A stretch of DNA of 64,000 nucleotides, taken from assembly GCA_964573995.1 (NCBI GenBank), contig CAZNLH010000002.1:1-64000 (forward strand). The letters are read 5' to 3'. The position numbers and the translations under genes were made by a program. The notes below the pieces were generated by a model that made no database searches, had not been told where the DNA came from, and saw only the letters and a list, made by a program, of their open reading frames with translations. The first letter of the stretch is position 1, and each line of letters begins with the position of its first letter. This stretch comes from CAZNLH01 sp964573995 (GTDB taxonomy: Bacteria > Gemmatimonadota > CAZMKB01 > CAZNLH01). This document shows, piece after piece, positions 16,126-23,768 of the stretch.

Positions 16126-17037
16126 ATGGAGATTCTCGAGACTTATGGAAGGGAGGACCTGGCGGTCGTATACGTGGGACGGACAGGTGAGGGCAGGCGC
16201 CTCGAGTTCGTGGAGGCGCTCGACCCTCCCCGTCCGAGGGGTGAGAAATGGGTCCTGATAGTCTCCTCCCTTTACGGATGTCCAGTTGGTTGCCTTATGT
16301 GTGACTCCGGCATGCACTACGAGGGCCGAGTCCCGGAATCCGACATAATAGACCAGATAGATACAATGGTCCGCCTCCGTTACCCCGACGGGAATGTCAA
16401 TGTAGAGAAACTCAAGGTCCATTTCGCCCGCATGGGGGACCCGGCCTTTAACATGGGCGTGATCAAGGTCTTGTCTCTGCTGAACGCCCGCCTCGGCAAC
16501 GCGGGCCTCATCCCGAGCCTCTCCACCGTCGCTCCATGCGGGACGGATGCCTTCTTCGATGCACTCCTCGGCGTCAGGGAGGAGTATTACCCGGACGGGA
16601 ACATTCAACTTCAGTTCTCGATCCACACGACCGATCCGGCCAGCAGGGATGAACTGATCCCGGTGAAGAAGTGGGACTTCGGCAGGATCGCACGGTACGG
16701 TGAGGAGTTCTACCGTTCGAGACGGGGCCGGAAGGTGACCCTCAACTTCGCCCCGTCGACACGCTATCCCGTGGAGCCCGGTGTAGTCGCCCGCCACTTC
16801 GACCCCGACGTCTTCCTCGTCAAGATGACACCCCTGAACCCGAGCCTCTCCTCCCGGAGAAACCTCCTCGAGTCCCTGATTCCGCTCGATCCGGAGGCGC
16901 CCGTGTCCCTGAGGCTCGTGGAAGAATTCGAATCCTATGGTTTCGAGACAATCCTGAGCATAGGCCAGCCGGAAGAAAACCTGATCCGGAGCAACTGCGG
17001 CCTTCGCGTCATGGAGGCCCTCCCTGGAGTCGAATAG
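16126..17037 (+). CDS. RlmN-like radical SAM protein
   Basis: 303 aa. The CX3CX2C cluster motif at C52, C56 and C59 within VSSLYGCPVGCLMC resembles the RlmN/Cfr motif, which also has VSS-x-x-GC before the cluster. SIHTTD corresponds to the SLHA-type motif, and C291 in SNCGLR resembles the C-terminal cysteine of RlmN that carries the methyl group. The other essential RlmN cysteine (Cys118 in E. coli) corresponds to Ile45 here, by motif alignment. At 303 aa it is also shorter than RlmN (about 380) and lacks its N-terminal accessory domain. It may therefore use the radical SAM core on a different substrate. It follows the flavoprotein by 7 bases, which could supply electrons. Function unassigned. 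Confidence 0.75.
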   Translation: MEILETYGREDLAVVYVGRTGEGRRLEFVEALDPPRPRGEKWVLIVSSLYGCPVGCLMCDSGMHYEGRVPESDIIDQIDTMVRLRYPDGNVNVEKLKVHFARMGDPAFNMGVIKVLSLLNARLGNAGLIPSLSTVAPCGTDAFFDALLGVREEYYPDGNIQLQFSIHTTDPASRDELIPVKKWDFGRIARYGEEFYRSRRGRKVTLNFAPSTRYPVEPGVVARHFDPDVFLVKMTPLNPSLSSRRNLLESLIPLDPEAPVSLRLVEEFESYGFETILSIGQPEENLIRSNCGLRVMEALPGVE

Positions 17038-17055
17038 CCTGGGTGCCGCCCCTGC

Positions 17056-17073
17056 TGTCATGATGTCATGACA
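17056..17073. promoter_or_regulatory. Inverted repeat, possible operator
   Basis: TGTCATGA and its complement TCATGACA are separated by two bases. The repeat sits just downstream of the radical SAM gene and at the head of a very AT-rich stretch (about 17100-17200) before the response regulator. Such a symmetric 8-base site suits a dimeric regulator, but no regulator is identified. Confidence 0.35.
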
Positions 17074-17219
17074 TGTCTGCCTCTATCCTCAGGGGTCCCT
17101 ATCTATTTAAAGACACCTTATGATATTGATAATATAGTAAGTTACGGTAATTATATAAAGTACTACATGATGAAATATATTATGGCATAGTTTTCGCATA
17201 TCAGGGTAAGTGATGGACA

Positions 17220-17597
17220 ATGTTGAAAGGTGAGAGAAGAAGTGATGCCAGGTTCCGCATCCTGATCATCGATGACGACCGCTACGTTGCCGAGTTCTTC
17301 ATGGCCTTTTTCGAGGAGGATCGGTATAGTGTACAGGTGGTGGCTGACGCCGATGCTGGGCGGGAGGCGATCGTTCGGGGGGATTACGACATCCTCTTCC
17401 TCGATGAGTCTCTACCGGGCGAGGACGGACTGGATATGCTGAAGAACCTGGGGGAGGCGCTCGATCCCGGGAAAGTGGTTGTCGTCCTTGGAGAGATGAC
17501 TCCTGGATTGAACCGCAGGGTGTGTTCGCTCGGGGTCCGGCATTGTCTGACCAAGCCGTTCGACCTCGAGGAGATCAGGGAGGTCGTCGGCCGGTGA
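17220..17597 (+). CDS. Single-domain response regulator
   Basis: 125 aa, a CheY-like receiver domain only. The acidic pocket is D18-D19 with D20 (IIDDD), the phospho-acceptor is D62 (LFLDESLPG) and the conserved Lys is K112 (TKPF). The usual Thr/Ser switch residue is replaced by Gly (VVVLGEM), which may weaken the phosphorylation-dependent switch. There is no output domain, so it acts by protein-protein contact. No histidine kinase is adjacent. It stands alone behind an AT-rich region with an inverted repeat at 17056-17073; the ATG at 17220 is used because the ATG a few bases earlier reaches a stop at once. Confidence 0.85.
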   Translation: MLKGERRSDARFRILIIDDDRYVAEFFMAFFEEDRYSVQVVADADAGREAIVRGDYDILFLDESLPGEDGLDMLKNLGEALDPGKVVVVLGEMTPGLNRRVCSLGVRHCLTKPFDLEEIREVVGR

Positions 17598-17829
17598 CCG
17601 GATTGTTGATGGAACTGGTGCAATATGTGTAGCGATATCGTGACTTGTGTCTTGAAATCGCGACTCCTTGTGCGGCGTGACCACGCGGGGAATCGGTCAC
17701 CGGACTTTTCCTGTAAGGATTGCGTGTCATCATGCGACTAACCTGTGTAGACAGAGAGAATCCGCCTATAAGGGCGGCCTTGTTCTTGATGGGTGCGGTG
17801 TTTATCAGTGAGAGAGGGGGCCCTTTACA

Positions 17830-18681
17830 ATGATGAAAACAACTCAGAAGACCCGGTATCCCGACGAATCGTTGGCTTCTTATCTACAGGAAATCCGGGA
17901 TTACCCCGTCCTTGGTAAAAAGGAGGAGATAGCCCTCACCCGTAGGATAAAGGAGGGGGATGTAGACGCGCTATCCAAGTTGATAAAATCGAACTTGAGG
18001 TTTGTCATCTCGGTCGCCCGCCGGTTTCAGAACCTCGGAATGTCCCTGAGCGACCTGATCGGGGAGGGCAACCTCGGGCTTATGAAGGCCGCTTACAAGT
18101 TTGATGAGACGAAGGGGGTGAGGTTCATATCGTACGCAGTCTTCTGGGTCAGGCACTCCATCATGGATGCGCTTGCGAGACAGACCAACGTCACCAGGAT
18201 CCCCTTGAGCCGTGCGAGGGTCCTTTCCAGGTTGAGGAAAGAGATAAACAGGCTCGAACAGCGGCTCGGCAGGAGTCCGTCCGATACCGAGGTCGCCGAT
18301 TCGATGGGCATCGACAGCAACGAGATAAAGAAACTGGAAGAGATAATCAAGCCTGGCTTGAGCCTGGAAGCGCCGCGATACGAGGCCGATGAGGGGAGTC
18401 TCCTCGAGTACATCGCCGAGGAGGGTGCCGGGCCGGAAGAGGACCTTAAGAGGCAGTCCCTCACAGAGATCATAAACGATTCGCTCGCCGCGTTGACCGA
18501 ACGCCAGGCGAGGATCATAGAGTTGTATTACGGCCTGAATGGTAACCGGCCGATGACTCTCGAGCAGATAGGAGAACTGTATGGCGTGACAAGGGAGAGG
18601 ATCCGCCAGGTCAGGGAGCAGGCGCTCAGGCAGATGAGGCACCCTTCCCTGAGCGACGATCTCAAGGACTTCCTCGAGTGA
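17830..18681 (+). CDS. RNA polymerase sigma factor, sigma-70 (RpoD/SigA-like)
   Basis: 283 aa. Region 1.2 (SLASYLQEIRDYPVL) is followed by region 2 (LRFVISVARRF through FISYAVFWVRHSI, residues about 55-120), region 3 and region 4 with the helix-turn-helix (LEQIGELYGVTRERIRQVREQAL) near the C-terminus. Region 1.1 and the non-conserved insert are missing. The short SigA form used as the primary factor in some phyla and group 2 factors both look like this, so primary versus alternative status cannot be decided. The ATG has an AGGGGG site about 9 bases upstream. The selenoprotein peroxiredoxin follows 17 bases after the stop and may share its transcript. Confidence 0.9.
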   Translation: MMKTTQKTRYPDESLASYLQEIRDYPVLGKKEEIALTRRIKEGDVDALSKLIKSNLRFVISVARRFQNLGMSLSDLIGEGNLGLMKAAYKFDETKGVRFISYAVFWVRHSIMDALARQTNVTRIPLSRARVLSRLRKEINRLEQRLGRSPSDTEVADSMGIDSNEIKKLEEIIKPGLSLEAPRYEADEGSLLEYIAEEGAGPEEDLKRQSLTEIINDSLAALTERQARIIELYYGLNGNRPMTLEQIGELYGVTRERIRQVREQALRQMRHPSLSDDLKDFLE

Positions 18682-18698
18682 GAGGCAAAAGAGAGGAG

Positions 18699-19181
18699 AT
18701 GACGTTGAGACCCATACAGAGGCTTCAAATCGGAGAAGAGGCCCCCGATTTCACATTGCCCGCCACCGGGGGCAGGACCGTCTCGCTGAAGGGCTACCGA
18801 GGAGGCAGGCACGTCGTCCTGGTCTTTTATCCGGCGGCATTCACACCGGTCTGATCGAGGCAGATGCCCGCCTACGAGGAGGAAATCTCCGAGTTCGAGG
18901 GCCTGGACGCCCAGGTACTGGGCGTGAGCACGGACAATGTGCCTTCCAACGAGGCGTGGGCCAAGTCGCTCGGCGGCCTCTCATATCCGCTCCTGAGCGA
19001 CTTTTATCCCCATGGACGGGTCGCGCTGAAGTATGGTGTACTGCGCGACGGCGGGGTCACCGAGAGGGCGATATTTATCATCGACAAGGGGGGCATCATC
19101 CGGTACATAGATATCCACGACATCAACCAGCAGCCGGAGAACAGGGAGTTGCTGGCGGCGCTGAAGGAACTGCAGGATTAG
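18699..19181 (+). CDS. Peroxiredoxin selenoprotein (UGA-encoded Sec52)
   Basis: 160 residues reading TGA at 18852-18854 as selenocysteine. The N-terminal part (GEEAPDFTLPATGG, VVLVFYPAAFTPV) runs in the same frame into SRQMPAYEEEISEF, LGVSTDNVPSNEAW, YPLLSDF and RAIFIIDKGG, a complete AhpC/TSA peroxiredoxin of the AhpE-like one-Cys type. The UGA falls exactly at the peroxidatic position of PxxxTxxC (P45, T49, U52), and the partner Arg is R123. No other cysteine remains, so no internal resolving thiol exists. It should reduce peroxides in the cytoplasm using external thiols. tRNA-Sec lies 3.7 kb upstream. Ordinary gene calling would report only the fragment from 18864. A nonsense mutation is the alternative but would not be expected at this codon with clean flanks. 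Confidence 0.9.
18855..18877 (+). promoter_or_regulatory. Possible bacterial SECIS hairpin
   Basis: Directly after the UGA, TCG-AGGC can pair with GCCT-A-CGA (one bulged A) around the 8-base loop AGATGCCC. Bacterial SECIS elements are short hairpins within about 40 bases after the UGA and bind SelB. The loop lacks an obvious GGU motif, so another fold may be the functional one. Confidence 0.35.
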
Positions 19182-19194
19182 CCATCCCTTCCCC

Positions 19195-19233
19195 GTGTGG
19201 AGCCGGCAACGGCAATTGGCGCCAGCTCCACGC
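19195..19233 (+). terminator. Strong hairpin after the peroxiredoxin gene
   Basis: Arms GTGGAGCCGGC (19197-19207) and GCCAGCTCCAC (19221-19231) pair with one mismatch, and two outer pairs extend the stem. There is no T tract, so it is either a factor-dependent stop or an mRNA 3' stabiliser. It separates the peroxiredoxin from the nuo promoter. Confidence 0.4.
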
Positions 19234-19286
19234 TCCTGCCATAGAAGACCCGAAGGATCCGTGATCCGGATGGTTGCAGAAACCTC

Positions 19287-19314
19287 TTGACAAACGGGAG
19301 AGAAGCCCTATTTT
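19287..19314 (+). promoter_or_regulatory. Promoter of the nuo operon
   Basis: Perfect TTGACA (19287-19292), 16-base spacer, TATTTT (19309-19314). It precedes the nuoA ATG by about 57 bases. Confidence 0.55.
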
Positions 19315-19370
19315 TCTCTCTGCTTTTATCCATGCCCCCTCCGGTTTCCTGTCTATTTAGGGAGATAACG

Positions 19371-19760
19371 ATGCTTTCACAGTTCGGAACCGCCTTCGTT
19401 TTCCTCGCGGTCGGATTCGTGTTCCTGGCGATCGGAATGATGGCATCGAGGATCATTAGGCCGTCCAATCCGAACGATGTAAAACTCTCCACCTACGAGT
19501 GCGGCGAGGAACCGGTGGGAAGCGCGTGGGAGCAGTTCAATATCCGTTTCTACGTGGTCGCCCTTGTCTTCCTGATCTTCGAGGTCGAGATCGTCTTCCT
19601 CTTTCCATGGGCGACAGTATTCAAGAGGCTTGGCCCGATCGCCTTGATCGAGATGATGGTATTCGTATTGATACTGCTCGTCGGCCTCGCCTACGTCTGG
19701 GCGAGGGGCGACCTGGATTGGGAGAAGATGAAGATGCCGTGGACTCGGCATGTCGAGTGA
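19371..19760 (+). CDS. nuoA: NADH-quinone oxidoreductase subunit A
   Basis: 129 aa from the ATG at 19371, which has a GGAGA site; a longer in-frame reading to 19287 includes the promoter and is rejected. Three transmembrane helices are visible. The conserved loop motif KLSTYECGEEPVGSAW and the F-x-VEIVFLFPWA helix are diagnostic of NuoA, a membrane subunit at the junction of the peripheral and membrane arms of complex I. First gene of the partial nuo operon; nuoB follows after 11 bases. Confidence 0.95.
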   Translation: MLSQFGTAFVFLAVGFVFLAIGMMASRIIRPSNPNDVKLSTYECGEEPVGSAWEQFNIRFYVVALVFLIFEVEIVFLFPWATVFKRLGPIALIEMMVFVLILLVGLAYVWARGDLDWEKMKMPWTRHVE

Positions 19761-19771
19761 CGAGGTGCCCG

Positions 19772-20353
19772 ATGGCTGATAAGGACAAACAGGCAGGGGA
19801 TAACGTGACCTTTGACGGGAAGCGCGTGGTCGTCCGTGGAAACATCTCGGACAATATCCTGATTACCTCGATCGACTGGATGTTGAATTGGGCGAGGCTC
19901 TCGTCGCTGTGGCCCATGACCTTCGGCCTGGCGTGCTGTGCGATAGAGATGATGGCGACCGCCGCTTCCAGGTTCGACATCGATCGGTTCGGGGCGGGAG
20001 TAATGAGGCCGAGCCCGAGGCAGTCCGACCTGATGATCATCTCGGGGACCGTAACCGTGAAGATGTCGTTGCGGATAAGGAGACTCTATCAGCAGATGCC
20101 GGAGCCAAGGTACGTGATCTCGATGGGGAGTTGCGCCAATTGCGGGGGCCCATACTGGCGGGACTACGGCTACCACGTGGTAAACGGCGTGGATCGCGTC
20201 ATACCTGTCGATGTATATGTCCCCGGGTGTCCTCCGAGGCCGGAGGCGCTGCTGAACGGCCTCCTCCTCCTGCAAGACAAGATTCGCAAGGAGCGTCTGC
20301 TGGGTGGGAAGCTCGCGAAGGTCATGTCCGGGGGAAAGGGGGAGCGCGGTTGA
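19772..20353 (+). CDS. nuoB: NADH-quinone oxidoreductase subunit B
   Basis: 193 aa. It carries the terminal N2 [4Fe-4S] cluster that passes electrons to quinone: ligands C55 and C56 (LACCAIEM), C121 (GSCANCGGPY) and C153 (VPGCPPRPEAL). An N-terminal tail of about 28 residues precedes the core. The ATG at 19772 lies 11 bases after nuoA; longer upstream readings are in the wrong frame for nuoA and lack sense. The stop overlaps the nuoC TTG start (TTGA at 20350-20353). Confidence 0.95.
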   Translation: MADKDKQAGDNVTFDGKRVVVRGNISDNILITSIDWMLNWARLSSLWPMTFGLACCAIEMMATAASRFDIDRFGAGVMRPSPRQSDLMIISGTVTVKMSLRIRRLYQQMPEPRYVISMGSCANCGGPYWRDYGYHVVNGVDRVIPVDVYVPGCPPRPEALLNGLLLLQDKIRKERLLGGKLAKVMSGGKGERG

Positions 20354-20829
20354 AGGCCGAAGGAATCCACGAAAGGGTGGCAGGCAGGTTCGGCGACAAG
20401 GTCCTCGGTTTCACCTCTGAGGCGGTCGATCCGTGGATCGAAGTGGACCCCGCTTCGCTGCACGATGTGCTCTCGTTCCTGCGGGATGATGAAGAACTGC
20501 GGTTCGACTCGTTGATGTGCCTGAGCGGGGTGGATTACGGCACGGGAGATGGACTCGGTGTAACGTATCACCTGTGTTCAACGCGCCTGGGCCACAAGAT
20601 AACGATCAAGGTAAAGGTCTCGAGGGACGATCCCGTCGTCCTGTCGGTTGCCGACCTGTGGCGGACCGCCGACTGGCACGAGCGGGAGGCCTATGACCTC
20701 CTCGGCATCACGTTCGAGGGGCACCCCGACCTTACCAGGATACTCTTGCCCGATGATTGGGAGGGGCACCCATTGAGAAAGGACTACGTTGTTAACAAGA
20801 CCTACCACGGAATCCGTTTCAAGGATTAG
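20350..20829 (+). CDS. nuoC: NADH-quinone oxidoreductase subunit C
   Basis: 159 aa starting at the TTG at 20350, with an AAAGGGGGA site about 6 bases upstream and four-base overlap with the nuoB stop. It is the stand-alone 30-kDa type subunit of the quinone module, not fused to NuoD. Diagnostic motifs: LCSGVDY-like LMCLSGVDYG, DLWRTADWHEREAYDLLGI and ILLPDDWEGHPLRKDY. It ends 15 bases before nuoD. Confidence 0.93.
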   Translation: MKAEGIHERVAGRFGDKVLGFTSEAVDPWIEVDPASLHDVLSFLRDDEELRFDSLMCLSGVDYGTGDGLGVTYHLCSTRLGHKITIKVKVSRDDPVVLSVADLWRTADWHEREAYDLLGITFEGHPDLTRILLPDDWEGHPLRKDYVVNKTYHGIRFKD

Positions 20830-20844
20830 GAGGAGGAGGCGAAC

Positions 20845-21987
20845 ATGACGCCCCAGGGCCTCGCCTCGGAGGCCGGTTACAAGACCACTGAGATCGAGAT
20901 AAACATGGGTCCCCAGCACCCCTCTACCCACGGAGTACTGAGGCTCATCATGGGGCTCGAGGGAGAGGTCGTAAACCGTGTGAAGCCGGTGATCGGTTAC
21001 CTCCACCGGAACTTCGAGAAGCATGCAGAGAGCGTTACTTATCCAAAGGTTATCCCGTATACTGACCGGCTCGACTACCTCGCCGCGATGAACATGGAGT
21101 TGGGTTACGTGGTAACTGTGGAAAGACTCCTCGATATAGAGATACCGGAACGGGTGGAGTTTATCCGCGTCATCATGGCCGAACTCAATCGCATCGCAAG
21201 CCACCAGGTGGCGATAGGAACGTATGGACTGGATGTCGGTTCGTTCACACCCTTCCTCTTCTGCTTCAGGGACAGGGAGCGGATACTAGACCTCTTCGAG
21301 ATGACCTGCGGGGCGAGGCTCCTCTACAATTATATCTGGGTGGGGGGATGCTCTCACGACATTACTCGGGAATTCATCGATGGGGCGAGGGAATTCCTCG
21401 ATTACTACGAAAAGATGATCCCGGAACTCGAGGCCCTCCTGACCGACAACAAGATCTTTATCGAACGCACCGCCAACGTTGGTGTCCTGCCCCCTGACAT
21501 GGCGGTCGGGCTCGGGGCCTCGGGGCCGATGCTCCGCGGCTCCGGGGTCAAGTGGGACCTGAGAAAAAACGATCCCTATTCCATCTATGACAGGTTCGAT
21601 TTCGATATCCCGGTTGGAAGGGGGGAGATGGGGACGGTGGGAGACTGCTGGGATAGATACTGGGTTAGGGTCAGGGAGATGGAGCAGAGCATGCGGATCA
21701 TTCGGCAGGCGCTGGACCAGTTACCCGAAGGGGATGTCCGGTCTGCCCTGCCCCGGACCGTAAGACCCAAGGAGGGGGAGGTTTACGTGAGGACGGAATC
21801 GCCGAGGGGTGAACTCGGTTACTACCTGGTCAGCGACGGCTCCACCAAGCCATACCGGCTCAAGTGCCGTTCTCCCGCCTTCTGTAACCTGAGCACCCTC
21901 GATGTGGTCGCCAGGGGGGCGATGGTCGCCGATGCGGTGGCGATCGTGGGGAGCATAGACATCGTTCTTGGAGAGGTGGACCGATGA
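20845..21987 (+). CDS. nuoD: NADH-quinone oxidoreductase subunit D
   Basis: 380 aa, the usual stand-alone 49-kDa subunit. It forms much of the quinone-binding cavity with NuoB. Visible family motifs: MGPQHPSTHGVLRL near the N-terminus with the quinone-site His, GYLHRNFEK, DRLDYLAAM, and the C-terminal SPRGELGYY and DIVLGEVDR. An AGGAGGAGG site precedes the ATG. nuoE, nuoF and nuoG, which commonly follow, are not here; nuoH comes next. Confidence 0.95.
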   Translation: MTPQGLASEAGYKTTEIEINMGPQHPSTHGVLRLIMGLEGEVVNRVKPVIGYLHRNFEKHAESVTYPKVIPYTDRLDYLAAMNMELGYVVTVERLLDIEIPERVEFIRVIMAELNRIASHQVAIGTYGLDVGSFTPFLFCFRDRERILDLFEMTCGARLLYNYIWVGGCSHDITREFIDGAREFLDYYEKMIPELEALLTDNKIFIERTANVGVLPPDMAVGLGASGPMLRGSGVKWDLRKNDPYSIYDRFDFDIPVGRGEMGTVGDCWDRYWVRVREMEQSMRIIRQALDQLPEGDVRSALPRTVRPKEGEVYVRTESPRGELGYYLVSDGSTKPYRLKCRSPAFCNLSTLDVVARGAMVADAVAIVGSIDIVLGEVDR

Positions 21988-22021
21988 ATCTCAAGCGTCG
22001 AGCAAGTGGGGTGATTGTGCC

Positions 22022-23077
22022 ATGATGGAAGAAGTCACCGATTACCTGGTACGGTCATTCGGCTTTTTTAAGGCTCTCCATTACCACCTTGTCATGCTCG
22101 GAGTCGACGTGGTGAGCGCCGTCGTCATCCTGTTGTTCATCTCCCTCTACGTGATGGCGGCGATCTGGGTGGAGCGGAAGATCTCCGCCCACATGCAGGA
22201 CCGACTGGGTCCGATGGTCGTCGGCGGTTGGCATGGCTGGGCGCAAAGCATCGCCGATGCCATCAAACTGCTCATGAAAGAGGACATAGTCCCCAAGTTG
22301 GCCGACAAGAAACTCTTCGTCCTTGCGCCCATGATAGTCTTCGGCGGCAGTTTCGCCGCCTACGCCGCGCTTCCCTTCGGCAGGAATATCGTCGCGAGCG
22401 ACCTTGATATCGGGTTGTTTTACATCCTCGCCATCACCTCGATAGTCACCGTGGGGATCATCATGGCAGGATGGGCGTCCAACAACAAGTGGTCTCTCCT
22501 GGGGGCAATGCGTTCGGCCGCGCAGATCGTCAGTTACGAGATACCCGTCGGGCTTGGCGTCCTGACGGTTGTCATGCTGGCCGGGAGCCTGAACTTCCAG
22601 GTGATCGTGGGCGCGCAGGATGGAGGCTTCTGGAACTGGTACGGCTTTCCCCTGCGAAATCCGTTCACGTTCATCGCAATGGTCATCACCTTCGTGGCGA
22701 CGCTCGCAGAGGTAAACCGGACGCCCTTCGACATCCCGGAGGCGGAATCTGAGATCGTCGCCGGCTATCACACGGAGTATTCGGGGATGAAGTTCGCCTT
22801 CTTCTTCCTTGCCGAGTACGCTGACATGTTCCTGGTGAGCGCCCTTATCGTTCTCCTCTTCCTCGGCGGCTGGAACGGGCCCCTGGGTGGGATCATCCCG
22901 TTGCCGGGCGTCGTCTGGTTCCTGTTGAAGGTCCTGCTCCTGGTCCTCGTGCAGATGTGGATGCGGTGGAGCCTGCCCAGGCTCAGGGTCGACCAGTTGA
23001 TGTACGTGTCGTGGAAGGTGCTGACGCCGGTTGCGTTTGCCGACATCTTGCTCCTTGGCGTGTGGATGGTTGTTTAG
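22022..23077 (+). CDS. nuoH: NADH-quinone oxidoreductase subunit H
   Basis: 351 aa, about eight transmembrane helices. NuoH links the quinone cavity to the membrane arm. Motifs: WVERKISAHMQDRLGPMVVGGWHGWAQ split over the first cytoplasmic loop, EVNRTPFDIPEAESEIVAGYHTEYSGM and WMRWSLPRLRVDQLM. Two ATGs (22022 and 22025) are adjacent; the first is used. It lies 34 bases after nuoD and 70 before nuoI. Confidence 0.95.
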   Translation: MMEEVTDYLVRSFGFFKALHYHLVMLGVDVVSAVVILLFISLYVMAAIWVERKISAHMQDRLGPMVVGGWHGWAQSIADAIKLLMKEDIVPKLADKKLFVLAPMIVFGGSFAAYAALPFGRNIVASDLDIGLFYILAITSIVTVGIIMAGWASNNKWSLLGAMRSAAQIVSYEIPVGLGVLTVVMLAGSLNFQVIVGAQDGGFWNWYGFPLRNPFTFIAMVITFVATLAEVNRTPFDIPEAESEIVAGYHTEYSGMKFAFFFLAEYADMFLVSALIVLLFLGGWNGPLGGIIPLPGVVWFLLKVLLLVLVQMWMRWSLPRLRVDQLMYVSWKVLTPVAFADILLLGVWMVV

Positions 23078-23147
23078 GAATGGTGAGCACGGTTTATGAA
23101 TTCCGCTTGTTGAAGGACATGAATTGCCCACATCGGAATAAGGAAGG

Positions 23148-23744
23148 ATGAAGACCTACTTCCACAATATCTGGCTCGGCATAGTCACCATACTTGCGAG
23201 CATGAGGGTAACTGCCAGGCACCTGTTCGTACCTGCCGTAACGCTGCAGTATCCCTTCGAGAAGCGGCGGTTGACTCCCTGGCAAGGCTCGGCGGAGAAG
23301 CCCTTCACGCGGCACCAACTCGAGGTGGATATCGATGACTGTATCGGATGCAGACAGTGTGAGCGGGCCTGCCCGGTCGAATGCATAACCATCGATACGA
23401 TAAAGACACTGCCGGGTGAAGACCTGGGCAAGGCATCGACTGGAAATCCCAAGCGCCTGTGGGTCGCCAAGTTCGACATCAACATGGAGCAGTGCTGTTT
23501 CTGCGGGCTGTGCGTCTATCCCTGTCCCACTCGCTGTATACACATGACGGATCGATACGAGTATTCGGTCACGGACAAGGGAGAGCACCTATTCCACTTC
23601 GGGCTGATGACCGAGGAGGAGGCCCGGAGGAAGCGGGAAGAACTCTCCGAGGCGACGAAAAAGGCGAATGAGGAAAAGACAGGGGCCAAGAAAAAGGGAG
23701 AAGTGGGCGGGAAGACCCCTACCGGCGGGGACGAAGGTCCCTGA
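23148..23744 (+). CDS. nuoI: NADH-quinone oxidoreductase subunit I
   Basis: 198 aa. Two CxxCxxCxxxC motifs (C65, C68, C71, C75 and C116, C119, C122, C126) bind the N6a and N6b [4Fe-4S] clusters that carry electrons to NuoB. The N-terminal helix is typical. The last 45 residues are a Lys/Glu/Gly-rich tail beyond the usual end of NuoI. Last gene of this nuo block: subunits J to N and the E/F/G module are not in the window. It converges with the proline dehydrogenase gene, 24 bases away. Confidence 0.95.
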   Translation: MKTYFHNIWLGIVTILASMRVTARHLFVPAVTLQYPFEKRRLTPWQGSAEKPFTRHQLEVDIDDCIGCRQCERACPVECITIDTIKTLPGEDLGKASTGNPKRLWVAKFDINMEQCCFCGLCVYPCPTRCIHMTDRYEYSVTDKGEHLFHFGLMTEEEARRKREELSEATKKANEEKTGAKKKGEVGGKTPTGGDEGP

Positions 23745-23768
23745 TCCCTCGCCTCCAGAAGGTTGTTC

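Noticed and set aside
18852..18854. TGA in the peroxiredoxin as a disabling nonsense mutation
   Set aside because: It falls exactly at the peroxidatic position, both flanks are clean in one frame, and tRNA-Sec is encoded nearby.
22055..23131. 358-aa minus-strand frame opposite nuoH
   Set aside because: It is the antisense of a conserved membrane protein, rich in His, Asp and Arg as expected of such a shadow.
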